A stretch of DNA of 43,504 nucleotides from an uncultured Bacteroidales bacterium (GCA_947164955.1 CAMUYT010000005.1:1-43504); one strand, 5' to 3'; shown: positions 14,095-22,124, counted from the first letter of the stretch. Notes: a model not told the origin generated them from the sequence alone. A program made the numbers and translations.

Positions 14095-15326
14095 CCGTTC
14101 CTTTCCGCTTTCTTGATTTCTTTTCTGATACTTTTTGGCAATTCTTCGTCTACGCAATGATGGCACTTCATCTCCAGCGTATACATACGCCCGATACAAT
14201 AGTTGGAGTGTTGGCATTCGCTTCGGGTGACTTCACCGCTATGCAATTTGTTGACAAAATCCGTGTCACGGATCAAGGCACGTGCCATCTGAAGGGCTAC
14301 AAAACCCGAGTCGAGCACCTCCTCCATCTTCTCTCGCGAGACCATGCCGCCCACATAAATCAGGGGAAGCTTCAGCGCAGCACGAAACTCCTTGGCGTCT
14401 TCCAAAAAATAGGCTTCGCTATAAGGCACGGTGGGAATCAGTTTGCGGCCAATCAAGGCAAGTATCGCCTTGAGCCACCAGAATTTCTTTGGATCCATGT
14501 AATAGCGCAAGGTCTTGAGCGGCATCGCACCTCGCATCACCTCCATCGGAGCCTTGCTGACAAAGCCTGCCGACAGCACAAGTGCATGAACACCAAGCTT
14601 TTCCAACTCTTTGGCCACGATAATGCAATCGTCGCGGTCCATGCCTCTGTTGAAGCCATCGTGCATGTTCATCTTGACCACAACGGCCATGTCGTTGCCT
14701 GCCGCACGCATCACTTCCTCGATGACGAGTTTCATGAAACGCATCCTATTGTCGAGGCAACCGCCAAACTCATCGTGGCGATGGTTGGTATAAGGCGACA
14801 GAAACTGGCTGATGAGATAACCGTGTCCAGCATGAATCTCGACACAATCGAAGCCCGCCTTGCGCGCCAAGGTGACAGCCTTTCCGAAGTCGAGAACCAA
14901 CTCATAGATTTCCGCTTTTCTCAGCTTCCTCACGAAGGTCGGCGAGTACATATTGAAGCCACCTGAAGCGCCCACAGGCTGGCAGCCACAGGTGGAGCGA
15001 TGGGTCATGTTGCCACAATGCCCCAATTGGATGGAAGCCTTGGCTCCGTAGGAATGAACCGAGTCGGTCAAGCGCTTCAAGTCGGGGACGATTTCCTCGC
15101 GCATCCACAGCTGGCCGTTGAACGACAGTCCCGACTGGCTGACGGCTGCATAGGCCACCGTTGTCATGCCAACACCACCCCGTGCCACCGCGGTATGGTA
15201 GCTGAACAGATCATCCGAGGGACGGTTTCCATAGGCCATATTCTCAAATGCAGCTGAGCGTATCACCCTATTTCGCAGCGTGATAGGTCCGATTTCGCAA
15301 GGTGTAAATATGATTGAGTTTTCCAT
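14091..15326 (-). CDS. NADH:flavin oxidoreductase (old yellow enzyme type, FadH/BaiCD-like barrel)
   Basis: 411-residue FMN barrel enzyme reducing activated C=C bonds. It shows LRNRVIRSAAFENMA at the N-terminus, SIQLGHCGNMTHR, the active-site HAGHGYLISQFLSPYTNHR with the catalytic His pair, and the phosphate-binding YVGGMVSREKMEEVL. It lacks the roughly 250-residue C-terminal FAD/NAD(P) domain of full-length FadH or BaiCD, so electrons must come from elsewhere or directly from NAD(P)H. The Cys motif near the C-terminus (ECQHSNYC...KCHHC) departs from the usual CxxCNxxC spacing. BaiCD-related barrels reduce delta4-3-keto steroid rings. The start follows the 5-alpha-reductase-like gene by 3 nt. 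Confidence 0.92.
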   Translation of the reverse strand: MENSIIFTPCEIGPITLRNRVIRSAAFENMAYGNRPSDDLFSYHTAVARGGVGMTTVAYAAVSQSGLSFNGQLWMREEIVPDLKRLTDSVHSYGAKASIQLGHCGNMTHRSTCGCQPVGASGGFNMYSPTFVRKLRKAEIYELVLDFGKAVTLARKAGFDCVEIHAGHGYLISQFLSPYTNHRHDEFGGCLDNRMRFMKLVIEEVMRAAGNDMAVVVKMNMHDGFNRGMDRDDCIIVAKELEKLGVHALVLSAGFVSKAPMEVMRGAMPLKTLRYYMDPKKFWWLKAILALIGRKLIPTVPYSEAYFLEDAKEFRAALKLPLIYVGGMVSREKMEEVLDSGFVALQMARALIRDTDFVNKLHSGEVTRSECQHSNYCIGRMYTLEMKCHHCVDEELPKSIRKEIKKAERNG

Positions 15327-15329
15327 AGA

Positions 15330-16097
15330 TCAATAAATAAAAGGAATGATTCTCTTGACTTTTTTCGTATCTAACTGATCGCCAAACTCTTCTTGATAGT
15401 GCTTGTAAATATGATCGGCACGCGGACCAAGGTTGGCAAATGTCCACAAGGCGAAGACCGCACCCGCCCACGACCAGGTGAGGATGGCGAAGCCGATCCA
15501 CTCAACGAATTCTCCAAAATAGTTGGCAGAAGTGACGTAACGGAATAAACCGTCCTTTGGCAAGTAATGTTTCGAGTCACCATCTTTCCTCAAGTTGCGG
15601 ATGATGTCGTCGCTTTGAATATTGATATACATCCCGATGATGAAAACCATAAAACCCGCAATAAAACGCGGATTCGTCAGCCAATCAGCGGGATAATAGT
15701 CGGCAGGCGAGATATAGAAAATCCAACCGCCCTGCATCAAAGCATTCAACACATTGAAAATCACGCCCATGAGAACGATGGAAAGCGGCATCACGCTATG
15801 ACCACGCATTCGAAACGGGAACACGAATGACCGCTGGATATAGTGCAACTCGAACAGGAACAAGAAAGCCAAACGGACCAAGTCGTCGCGCCGATCAGAA
15901 AAGAACCACAGCAACAGCATCGCGATGAAAACTGGCGCTTCCATCAGCACCCAACCCACTTTGTTGTTGACCGTCGGGCCCCATTTCGGATTATAGAACT
16001 TGCCATAGCCTGCATCGACGAAGAAGAGGCTCACGAAGACCACCACAGCCACCACCGCCATGACAATCAAAAAGACATTGAATTGTTGAATATCCAT
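15330..16097 (-). CDS. Steroid 5-alpha-reductase-like membrane enzyme
   Basis: 255 residues from an ATG 21 codons into the track ORF; the extension runs through the promoter. About six to seven membrane segments are visible. Hallmarks of the 3-oxo-5-alpha-steroid 4-dehydrogenase family are present. GWVLMEAPVF carries Glu53, aligned with human SRD5A2 Glu57, and ELHYIQRSFVFP carries Tyr86, aligned with Tyr91; both residues contact the steroid 3-keto group. SANYFGEFVEWIGFA and the closing GPRADHIYKHYQEEFGD...IIPFIY form the NADPH-binding C-terminal part. It would reduce a delta4-3-keto ring to the 5-alpha product in the membrane. First gene of a four-gene operon. The alignment was made by eye. 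Confidence 0.92.
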   Translation of the reverse strand: MDIQQFNVFLIVMAVVAVVVFVSLFFVDAGYGKFYNPKWGPTVNNKVGWVLMEAPVFIAMLLLWFFSDRRDDLVRLAFLFLFELHYIQRSFVFPFRMRGHSVMPLSIVLMGVIFNVLNALMQGGWIFYISPADYYPADWLTNPRFIAGFMVFIIGMYINIQSDDIIRNLRKDGDSKHYLPKDGLFRYVTSANYFGEFVEWIGFAILTWSWAGAVFALWTFANLGPRADHIYKHYQEEFGDQLDTKKVKRIIPFIY

Positions 16098-16115
16098 TGC
16101 TTTGAAAATGAATTT

Positions 16116-16123
16116 CAAAAATA
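16116..16123 (-). promoter_or_regulatory. -7 promoter box for the steroid-reductase-like operon
   Basis: TATTTTTG on the minus strand, 18 nt before the 5-alpha-reductase-like ATG. All four downstream genes overlap or nearly touch, so this is the only promoter seen. Confidence 0.6.
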
Positions 16124-16220
16124 GGGAAAAAACGTTTGCAAGCACACATTTTTCAACCAAAAGGCTTAAAAATTATCCGTATCGACGTCCTTAAGTACCT
16201 CACAAACGGGAAGAAATGTG

Positions 16221-16228
16221 TATTTTTG
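16221..16228 (+). promoter_or_regulatory. -7 promoter box for the GT4 / YugP pair
   Basis: TATTTTTG followed by CGGC, 16 nt before the ATG of the glycosyltransferase. The track's earlier start lies inside this box, which argues against it. Confidence 0.6.
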
Positions 16229-16244
16229 CGGCAAAATCAGAACT

Positions 16245-17429
16245 ATGGAATCGAATATTGGTCTTTTCAACGAAAGTTTCCCACCCGTGATGGATGGAGT
16301 GTCGGTATGCGTGCAAAACTACGCCTACTGGATGCAGAAAAAAGTGGGCGGTGTGTCGGTCATCACACCTAATGTGCCCGGAGCCAACTACAAGCAATAT
16401 GACTATGAGGTGTTGGACTATTTTTCGGTGCCCATCCCCTTCCGCAAACCCTACGTCACCGGCATTGCCGACATCGACCCTGCCTTCATGGCCAAAATCT
16501 CGAAGCGGCCTTTCAAGATCGTGCATGCCCACTCGCCTTTCACTGCAGGTTGGGCTGCTGCCAATGTCGCCAGAAAGCTGAACATCCCGATGGTCGCCAC
16601 GTTCCATTCCAAATATCGCGACGACTTCAGCCAAAACATCCCTTCGAAAGCCGTCGTCGACCAAATCATCAAGCGCATCATCAACTTCTATGAACGCGCT
16701 GATGAGGTTTGGGTACCGCAAGACTCTGTGAAAGAAGTGATTAAGGAATACGGCTTCAAAGGCAACGTGGAGGTCGTCGACAACGGCAGCGACCTCGTTG
16801 CCGACTATCCCGAATCCTATTTCGTTGAGGCAAGAAAGGCTTTGGGCATCGCCCCTGACGACTTCGTCTTCCTCTTTGTCGGGCAGCACATTTGGCAGAA
16901 GAACGTCCGATTCATCATCGAAGCCCTTGAGAAGATCAAGGACACGCCTTTCAGGATGTTTTTTGTCGGCAACGGCTATGCCGCCGAAGCCATGAAAGAA
17001 CTGGTGGCTGAGAAAGGCCTCGACAAGTGCGTCACTTTCGTCGGCACACTGACCGAGCGCGAAGCCATCACCCAATACTATGCCGCCGCCGACCTATTCC
17101 TTTTCCCATCGCTCTACGACAACGCGCCACTTGTGGTTCGCGAGGCCGCTGCATTGCACACCCCCGCCGTCATGATTGAAGGCGCCACGGCCGCTTCCAT
17201 CCTGACCGACAACGAGAACGGATTCCTAATCCCCAACGACTTGGATGCCTTCGCCGATCGACTTCGCGAACTGATTCACGACCCCGAACGCGTGCACAAG
17301 GTGGGCATTCAAGCCTCACATAGCATTGTCCGTTCATGGGAAGATGTTGTCGGAGAAGTCCTTGAAAGATACAACAACTTGATTTACAGAACAAAAATGA
17401 TAATCATTCCTAAAAACAACTCAAAATGA
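16245..17429 (+). CDS. Glycosyltransferase family 4 (diacylglycerol-glycosyltransferase-like)
   Basis: 394 residues from MESNIGLFNESFPPVMDGVSVCVQNYA; the nine extra residues of the track lie in the promoter. GT-B fold: the N-terminal domain has FPPVMDGVS and IVHAHSPFTAGWAAANVAR, then TFHSKY. The C-terminal domain has FLFVGQHIWQKN, ADLFLFPSLYDNAPLVVREAAAL (the EX7E-type nucleotide-sugar site) and NGFLIP. The opening and the FHSKY segment recall processive or mono-glycosyltransferases that decorate diacylglycerol or sphingolipids. The lipid acceptor is an inference. Its stop overlaps the peptidase start as ATGA. Confidence 0.9.
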   Translation: MESNIGLFNESFPPVMDGVSVCVQNYAYWMQKKVGGVSVITPNVPGANYKQYDYEVLDYFSVPIPFRKPYVTGIADIDPAFMAKISKRPFKIVHAHSPFTAGWAAANVARKLNIPMVATFHSKYRDDFSQNIPSKAVVDQIIKRIINFYERADEVWVPQDSVKEVIKEYGFKGNVEVVDNGSDLVADYPESYFVEARKALGIAPDDFVFLFVGQHIWQKNVRFIIEALEKIKDTPFRMFFVGNGYAAEAMKELVAEKGLDKCVTFVGTLTEREAITQYYAAADLFLFPSLYDNAPLVVREAAALHTPAVMIEGATAASILTDNENGFLIPNDLDAFADRLRELIHDPERVHKVGIQASHSIVRSWEDVVGEVLERYNNLIYRTKMIIIPKNNSK

Positions 17430-18103
17430 ACATCAGCTGGATTCTCATCATCGTCATCGGCATCGTTGGTATGCTGGTGCAATGGAAACTGAAAAGTGTC
17501 TTCGCCAAGTATTCCAAGGTGCTATCACCTGGAGGTTTGACAGGCGCGCAAATCGCTCAGAAAATGTTGAATGACAACGGCATTTACGACGTGCAGGTGA
17601 CTTGTATCAAAGGGCAACTCACCGACCACTACGACCCAACGAAGAAGACTGTCAACCTTAGCGAAGACGTCTATCGTCTGAATAGCGTGGCTGCTGCTGC
17701 CGTCGCGGCACACGAATGTGGCCATGCCGTACAACACAAGGTAGGCTATGCTCCTCTGAAACTGCGTTCCAAATTGGTGCCTGCCGTCAACATTTCCTCG
17801 AAGCTGTCGATGATTGTCATCATCATTGGCCTGTTCGTCATAAACGTCTTCCCTGCCCTGTTCTGGCTAGGAATAGCCATGTTTGCAACGGTGTTTCTTT
17901 TCAGTGTGGTAACCCTGCCTGTGGAGTTCAACGCCTCGCGAAGGGCTTTGGCATGGCTACAATCCTCCAACTCGCTCAACGACACACAAGTGTCGCAAGC
18001 CAGGGAGGCACTCAAATGGGCTGCCAGCACCTACGTTGTGGCTGCCTTGTCGTCGTTGGTCACGCTTATGTATTATCTCGGGTTGGGAAGCAGCAGGAGA
18101 TAA
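17426..18103 (+). CDS. Neutral zinc metallopeptidase, YugP family
   Basis: 225-residue membrane-bound peptidase with the zinc motif HECGH (about 96-100) inside AAVAAHECGHAVQHKVGY. A third ligand candidate is the Glu in PVEFNASRRAL (about 173). An N-terminal membrane segment (about 3-20), two central ones after the zinc site and a C-terminal one give the usual YugP topology. Substrates of this family are not established. Translation is coupled to the glycosyltransferase by an ATGA overlap. A two-way terminator follows. Confidence 0.92.
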   Translation: MNISWILIIVIGIVGMLVQWKLKSVFAKYSKVLSPGGLTGAQIAQKMLNDNGIYDVQVTCIKGQLTDHYDPTKKTVNLSEDVYRLNSVAAAAVAAHECGHAVQHKVGYAPLKLRSKLVPAVNISSKLSMIVIIIGLFVINVFPALFWLGIAMFATVFLFSVVTLPVEFNASRRALAWLQSSNSLNDTQVSQAREALKWAASTYVVAALSSLVTLMYYLGLGSSRR

Positions 18104-18125
18104 ATGTGTAAACCAAACAAAAAAC

Positions 18126-18159
18126 AGGCGGGTGAAACAGCTTTCATCCGCCTTTTTTT
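18126..18159. terminator. Bidirectional intrinsic terminator
   Basis: AGGCGGGTGAAA / TTTCATCCGCCT stem with a short loop and seven T bases on the plus side. On the minus side the stem is followed by GTTTTTTG. It serves the convergent YugP and lipoprotein genes. Confidence 0.88.
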
Positions 18160-18170
18160 CTCGGTCAGTT

Positions 18171-18527
18171 TCAGGGCTCAATCCTACTATAGACTTCCTT
18201 GATTTGAAGAGCCAATTCTTCTGTACCGTTTTTCTGAACAGACTTCATGAAGTTCAAACGGGCAGAAGTGAAGCGGTTAACCTCGGCTTCGCTCATTTCG
18301 GCTTTCTTATCCATATAATTCTTACTCATGGCAACAAACTGATCGACAGCTACTTGCCAATCCTCAGCGGTGTAATGGGAGGAACGTTTTTCCGTCTGCT
18401 TGACGAACTTCTCAGCATTGGTAACAACCTCTGACGGCTTTTCAGCGATGGTGTACATCACCGGTCCTTTCTGACAACTCGAAAATGCCAAAAGGACAAA
18501 CAACATTAAGGGTAATACTTTTTTCAT
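18171..18527 (-). CDS. Small lipoprotein, helical (hypothetical)
   Basis: 118 residues. Of the track ORF, only the part from MKKVLPLMLFVLLAF is credible, because it gives a signal peptide with lipobox FSSC. The mature part is charged and predicted helical (VVTNAEKFVKQTEK, WQVAVDQFVAMSKNYMDKKAEMSEAEV). It resembles small, uncharacterised helical lipoproteins common in Bacteroidales. It probably sits in the periplasm-facing leaflet. It has its own TAnnTTTG box and a shared terminator. Confidence 0.85.
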   Translation of the reverse strand: MKKVLPLMLFVLLAFSSCQKGPVMYTIAEKPSEVVTNAEKFVKQTEKRSSHYTAEDWQVAVDQFVAMSKNYMDKKAEMSEAEVNRFTSARLNFMKSVQKNGTEELALQIKEVYSRIEP

Positions 18528-18546
18528 ATTGTCTCGAATTTGGATG

Positions 18547-18554
18547 CAAAAATA
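18547..18554 (-). promoter_or_regulatory. -7 promoter box for the small lipoprotein
   Basis: TATTTTTG on the minus strand, 19 nt before the ATG, in a region divergent to the GLUG-repeat gene. Confidence 0.6.
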
Positions 18555-18659
18555 GTTATTTTTGATGTTCGAAGAAAAAAAACATCTGTTTTCCCCAAAA
18601 AAGACTAATATTGCAAACGCAAATATTGAACAGCACAACCAACTAAGAATCTTTCAGCC

Positions 18660-20393
18660 ATGAAAAAGTCTTTTGTTTTAATCATCACTCTCTCACTGTG
18701 TGGATTTGCATCCTTTGCACAGATGCGCACCCGCATCGGCTACGATTATGTTACGCCTGACATAGGTATGACCCTTAATGCCATGAGGCCCGTGGGCGAC
18801 TTGAACGTGAACACCCTACAAGCCCGAAGCGGTGGCACGGGAACCTATGAAGACCCATACATTGTAGCCTCGGCAGAGGAGTTAGCCGAAATCGCGACCC
18901 GAGTCAACAGCGGCACCGAAGCCAGCGGCGTCATCTTCCCCAATGGCAATCCAGGCTATGCCGACCAATATTTCCTGATGGACAAAGACATTGACCTCAG
19001 CGACTATACACCCTGGACGCCCATTTCTATCCCTGGGGAGAAAATCTTTTTTGGCCACTTCGATGGTGGCAACAACACCATCACCCATCTCACCACCGAC
19101 TTCAGCACCAACAACTCCAACCAAGGCCTATTCTCGGTCATTGGCGCCAATGCCTCCATCAGCAACCTCAAAATTAGGGACAGCCATGTCACTGGAGAAA
19201 TCTACACTGGATCCTTTGTCGGTGCGGCAGGAGAGAACTCCCAAATCATCAATTGTCACAACTATAGCGACGTGAATGCCACCTATTATTATTGTGGCGG
19301 CATCGCTGGCGCAAGCTGGGGCGCAATTGTGAATTGCTCCAACACGGGCAACATCACCTCCAACCAAGACTTCATCGGAGGCATCGTCGGCGACTTCTAC
19401 GGCACCATCATATCATGCATCAATACGGGAAACATAAGCGGCACCACCTCCACCGGAGGCATCGTCGGCTATAGTGCCAATGCAGAAATCGCCCACAACA
19501 TCAATGCCGGAAACATCTATGCCACAAGCGGATACTCAGGTGGCGTCGTTGGCTTCGTGACCAACTACGACTCTGAGAACACAACATCCGATTTGCTGAA
19601 TGTCGGTGGCTGCTACGGTCCTAACATCAAGGCCGTCATCGGTCGCCTATGGACCGAAAACGGACAGCCAAGCCATGCCAGCAACTGCTACTACGACCGT
19701 CAGATGACCGACAAGACCGGCGTTACGCCTGGCGACGACGTTGAAGGCGTGGTTGAGCCTCGTTTCACCCATGAGCTTATCGGATTCAATATGACCGAGG
19801 AATTAGGGCATACTTGGACCTACGGCAACGAAGTATATGGCTGGAACTTCTACGAAGACAACTACCCCACCCCCGACAGCTGGGTTCATTACAATGAGAC
19901 TCGCTTCGTGGCCGCCGCTCCTGCAAGATTGCGCTATGTCAACGAATCTGACTACGACCATTTCAATAACGTGCGTGACGACTTTCACATCTTCAACGAT
20001 TTTTACGGACTCACTTGGGAAAGTGCCACTGGCAAGGTTAGTTTTTCCGAAAATCTCGCACAACTGCTTGAAACAGGACGAGATACACTCATTGTCAACC
20101 TCGACGATGCCCGCAAAGAAATCATCATCGAAATCACCGACATGCTTGGCACCGATGAAGCCACAGCCACAAACCTGACGGTCTATCCCAATCCCACCAA
20201 CGGTTTCCTCACGTTGGAAGGAATCGAAGCCACCGAAACAAAGGTTTTCGACGCCCTTGGCCAGCAAGTTATGAGCTTCAAAGGAAACAAGGCGCACTTG
20301 GGACACCTTTCGCAAGGCGTTTATCTTCTGAAATCAACCGACACGGATGGCTTCATACACCAAAACAGGGTTGTAGTGAGACATCGGCAATAG
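18660..20393 (+). CDS. Secreted GLUG-repeat protein with T9SS type A sorting domain
   Basis: 577 residues. A signal peptide (MKKSFVLIITLSLCGFASFAQ) leads into a domain that begins GGTGTYEDPYIVASAEELAEIA, typical of GLUG-motif beta-helices. Repeats around 195-310 include GGIAGASWGAIVNCSNTGNI, GGIVGDFYGTIISCINTGNI and GGIVGYSANAEI. After a variable part, the last 75 residues are a type IX secretion sorting domain: LTVYPNPTNGFLTLEG, FDALGQQV and LSQGVYLLKS. The protein should cross the outer membrane through the T9SS and be released or anchored on the surface. GLUG proteins are often adhesin-like. A weak promoter box (TAATATTG) lies 46 nt upstream. Confidence 0.93.
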   Translation: MKKSFVLIITLSLCGFASFAQMRTRIGYDYVTPDIGMTLNAMRPVGDLNVNTLQARSGGTGTYEDPYIVASAEELAEIATRVNSGTEASGVIFPNGNPGYADQYFLMDKDIDLSDYTPWTPISIPGEKIFFGHFDGGNNTITHLTTDFSTNNSNQGLFSVIGANASISNLKIRDSHVTGEIYTGSFVGAAGENSQIINCHNYSDVNATYYYCGGIAGASWGAIVNCSNTGNITSNQDFIGGIVGDFYGTIISCINTGNISGTTSTGGIVGYSANAEIAHNINAGNIYATSGYSGGVVGFVTNYDSENTTSDLLNVGGCYGPNIKAVIGRLWTENGQPSHASNCYYDRQMTDKTGVTPGDDVEGVVEPRFTHELIGFNMTEELGHTWTYGNEVYGWNFYEDNYPTPDSWVHYNETRFVAAAPARLRYVNESDYDHFNNVRDDFHIFNDFYGLTWESATGKVSFSENLAQLLETGRDTLIVNLDDARKEIIIEITDMLGTDEATATNLTVYPNPTNGFLTLEGIEATETKVFDALGQQVMSFKGNKAHLGHLSQGVYLLKSTDTDGFIHQNRVVVRHRQ

Positions 20394-20463
20394 AAAAAAA
20401 GACCGTTGTAGCAAAAACCAAAAGAAAAAAGTTGTATTTTAGCCGATTATTTTATGTTGAAGC

Positions 20464-20514
20464 GTTGGAGGTAGAACTGCCGAACCTATAAAAAGGCAGC
20501 AGCCTATCTCCAAC
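20464..20514 (+). ncRNA. Structured RNA element in the pepD leader (candidate)
   Basis: An 11-bp outer helix (GTTGGAGGTAG with CTATCTCCAAC, one G-U) encloses an AA/CAGC internal loop and a second helix CTGCC/GGCAG with a 13-nt loop. Within it, AGGT can instead pair with ACCT in the loop, leaving CTGCC/GGCAG to form an H-type pseudoknot with an A-rich third loop (ATAAAAA). Two mutually exclusive folds in a 5' leader are what one expects of a cis-regulator. No T-run follows, so it is not a terminator. It matches no riboswitch class I can name. Confidence 0.5.
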
Positions 20515-20537
20515 AACTGACAAAAGCGAATGGAAAC

Positions 20538-20575
20538 AGTCAAACAATTAAACAGTTAAACAATAAACAATCAAC
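20538..20575 (+). repeat. A-rich tandem octamers before pepD
   Basis: AGTCAAAC, AATTAAAC, AGTTAAAC, then two shortened copies (AATAAAC, AATCAAC), ending 3 nt before the pepD ATG. The stretch is almost free of G, hence unstructured. This is a favourable setting for initiation without a Shine-Dalgarno. Confidence 0.55.
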
Positions 20576-20578
20576 ACA

Positions 20579-22048
20579 ATGAGCACTATCAAAGATTTGG
20601 AACCGAAAGGCGTGTTCAGCAACTTTTACAGCCTGACACAGATTCCTCGCCCTTCGAAGAAAGAAGCCAAGGTGATTGCCTTCATGAAGCAATGGGGCGA
20701 AGACCACGGCCTTGAGACCATGGTCGACGACTGTGGCAATGTCATCATCCGCAAACCCGCCACGCCTGGCATGGAAAACCGCAAAGGCGTCATCCTGCAA
20801 GCCCACTTGGACATGGTTCCGCAAAAGAACGCCGACAAGGTGCACGACTTCGAAAATGACCCGATTGAGACCCGTATCGAAAACGGTTGGGTGAAGGCCA
20901 ATGGCACCACCCTTGGCGCCGACGACGGACTGGGAGCCGCTGCCGCCATGGCCGTACTCGAAGCCACTGACCTGCAACACGGTCCCATCGAAGCCCTCTT
21001 CACCATCGACGAAGAGACCGGCATGACGGGCGCCAACAAATTGCAGCCCGGCGTGTTGCAAGGCGACATCCTGATGAACATGGACTCGGAGACCGAAGGC
21101 GAGCTCTACGTGGGCTGCGCCGGCGGCGTCGACACCATCGGTACTTGGACACCAACTTTTGAAAGCATTCCCGCCAACATGGTCGCCTATCGCCTTTTCG
21201 TGAAAGGCCTGAAGGGCGGTCACTCGGGCATGGACATCAACCTGGGCCGTGCCAACGCCAACAAGGTGATGAACACCCTCCTTCTGATGGCTGCTGAGAA
21301 ATACGGCCTGCGTCTTGCTTGCATTGACGGCGGAAGCCTGCGCAACGCCATCCCTAGAGAGTCGGAAGCCATCGTCTTGGTCCCTGCCGACAAGGAAGCT
21401 CAATTCAAGCAATACGCCGCCGAATTTGAAGGCATCTGCAAGGAAGAATTCGCTCAGGCCGAGCCCGAATTGGCCATCGTTTGCGAGCCTGCCGCCATGC
21501 CCGACAGAGTCATCGACGTGAAGACGCAAAACAACATGTTCACCGCCATCGCCCGCTATCCCAACGGTGTCATCGCCATGTCGAAAGACTTTGAAGGCAC
21601 GACCGAGACATCGAGCAACCTAGCCACAGTGAAGATGGAAGACGGCAAGATCACCTGCGCTGCTTTGACCCGCAGCCTCGTCGACGCCGACAAGGACAAA
21701 CTCGCCGAACAAATCCGCAAAAACCTTACCGATAATGGTGCCGAGGCCTACTCGACCGGCGACTACCCAGGCTGGAAGCCCAACATCAACTCGACCATCC
21801 TCAACCTGATGAAGAAGGTCTACAACGACAAGTTCGGCAAGGAGCCCAAGGTGATGGTCATCCACGCTGGCCTGGAATGCGGCATCCTCGGATCGAAGTA
21901 CCCGAACTGGGACATGGTCTCGTTCGGCCCGACCCTAGTTCACCCCCATTCCCCCGACGAAGCCCTGCTCATCGAGAGCGTGCAACCCTTCTGGGACTTC
22001 CTCGTCGAGACGCTGAAGAACATCCCCGAAAAAGAGGTCATTGCATAA
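20579..22048 (+). CDS. pepD: Aminoacyl-histidine dipeptidase (PepD, M20C)
   Basis: 489-residue cytosolic dinuclear-zinc dipeptidase of family M20C, of usual length. Metal-site motifs are LQAHLDMVPQK (His and Asp), GADDGLGAAAAM (bridging Asp), DEETGMTGA (general-base Glu) and HAGLECGILGSKYPNWDMVSFGP near the C-terminus; PHSPDE carries the last His. The dimerisation/lid domain contains GLKGGHSGMDINLGRANANK. It hydrolyses Xaa-His and other dipeptides taken up from the gut milieu. It is monocistronic, preceded by the structured leader and followed by a terminator. Confidence 0.95.
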   Translation: MSTIKDLEPKGVFSNFYSLTQIPRPSKKEAKVIAFMKQWGEDHGLETMVDDCGNVIIRKPATPGMENRKGVILQAHLDMVPQKNADKVHDFENDPIETRIENGWVKANGTTLGADDGLGAAAAMAVLEATDLQHGPIEALFTIDEETGMTGANKLQPGVLQGDILMNMDSETEGELYVGCAGGVDTIGTWTPTFESIPANMVAYRLFVKGLKGGHSGMDINLGRANANKVMNTLLLMAAEKYGLRLACIDGGSLRNAIPRESEAIVLVPADKEAQFKQYAAEFEGICKEEFAQAEPELAIVCEPAAMPDRVIDVKTQNNMFTAIARYPNGVIAMSKDFEGTTETSSNLATVKMEDGKITCAALTRSLVDADKDKLAEQIRKNLTDNGAEAYSTGDYPGWKPNINSTILNLMKKVYNDKFGKEPKVMVIHAGLECGILGSKYPNWDMVSFGPTLVHPHSPDEALLIESVQPFWDFLVETLKNIPEKEVIA

Positions 22049-22070
22049 ATAACTCATAACCAATGATTTG

Positions 22071-22104
22071 AAAAAGGCGAAATCAGATTTGGTTTCGCCT
22101 TTTT
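22071..22104 (+). terminator. Rho-independent terminator after pepD
   Basis: Twelve-base perfect stem AAAAAGGCGAAA / TTTCGCCTTTTT with a 10-nt loop, followed by further T-rich sequence. Confidence 0.92.
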
Positions 22105-22124
22105 CATTTTTTTCGGAAAAAATG

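Noticed and set aside
16200-17075. 291-residue ORF on the minus strand opposite the GT4 gene
   Set aside because: A shadow of GT4 codons; it would also run through the divergent promoter region.
20464-20514. preQ1-I riboswitch as the identity of the pepD leader
   Set aside because: The A-rich loop and pseudoknot layout are similar, but the conserved preQ1-I core bases and stem lengths are not matched. It is kept only as an unknown structured element.
20540-21529. 329-residue ORF on the minus strand opposite pepD
   Set aside because: Overlaps a certain gene, has no family features and no promoter.
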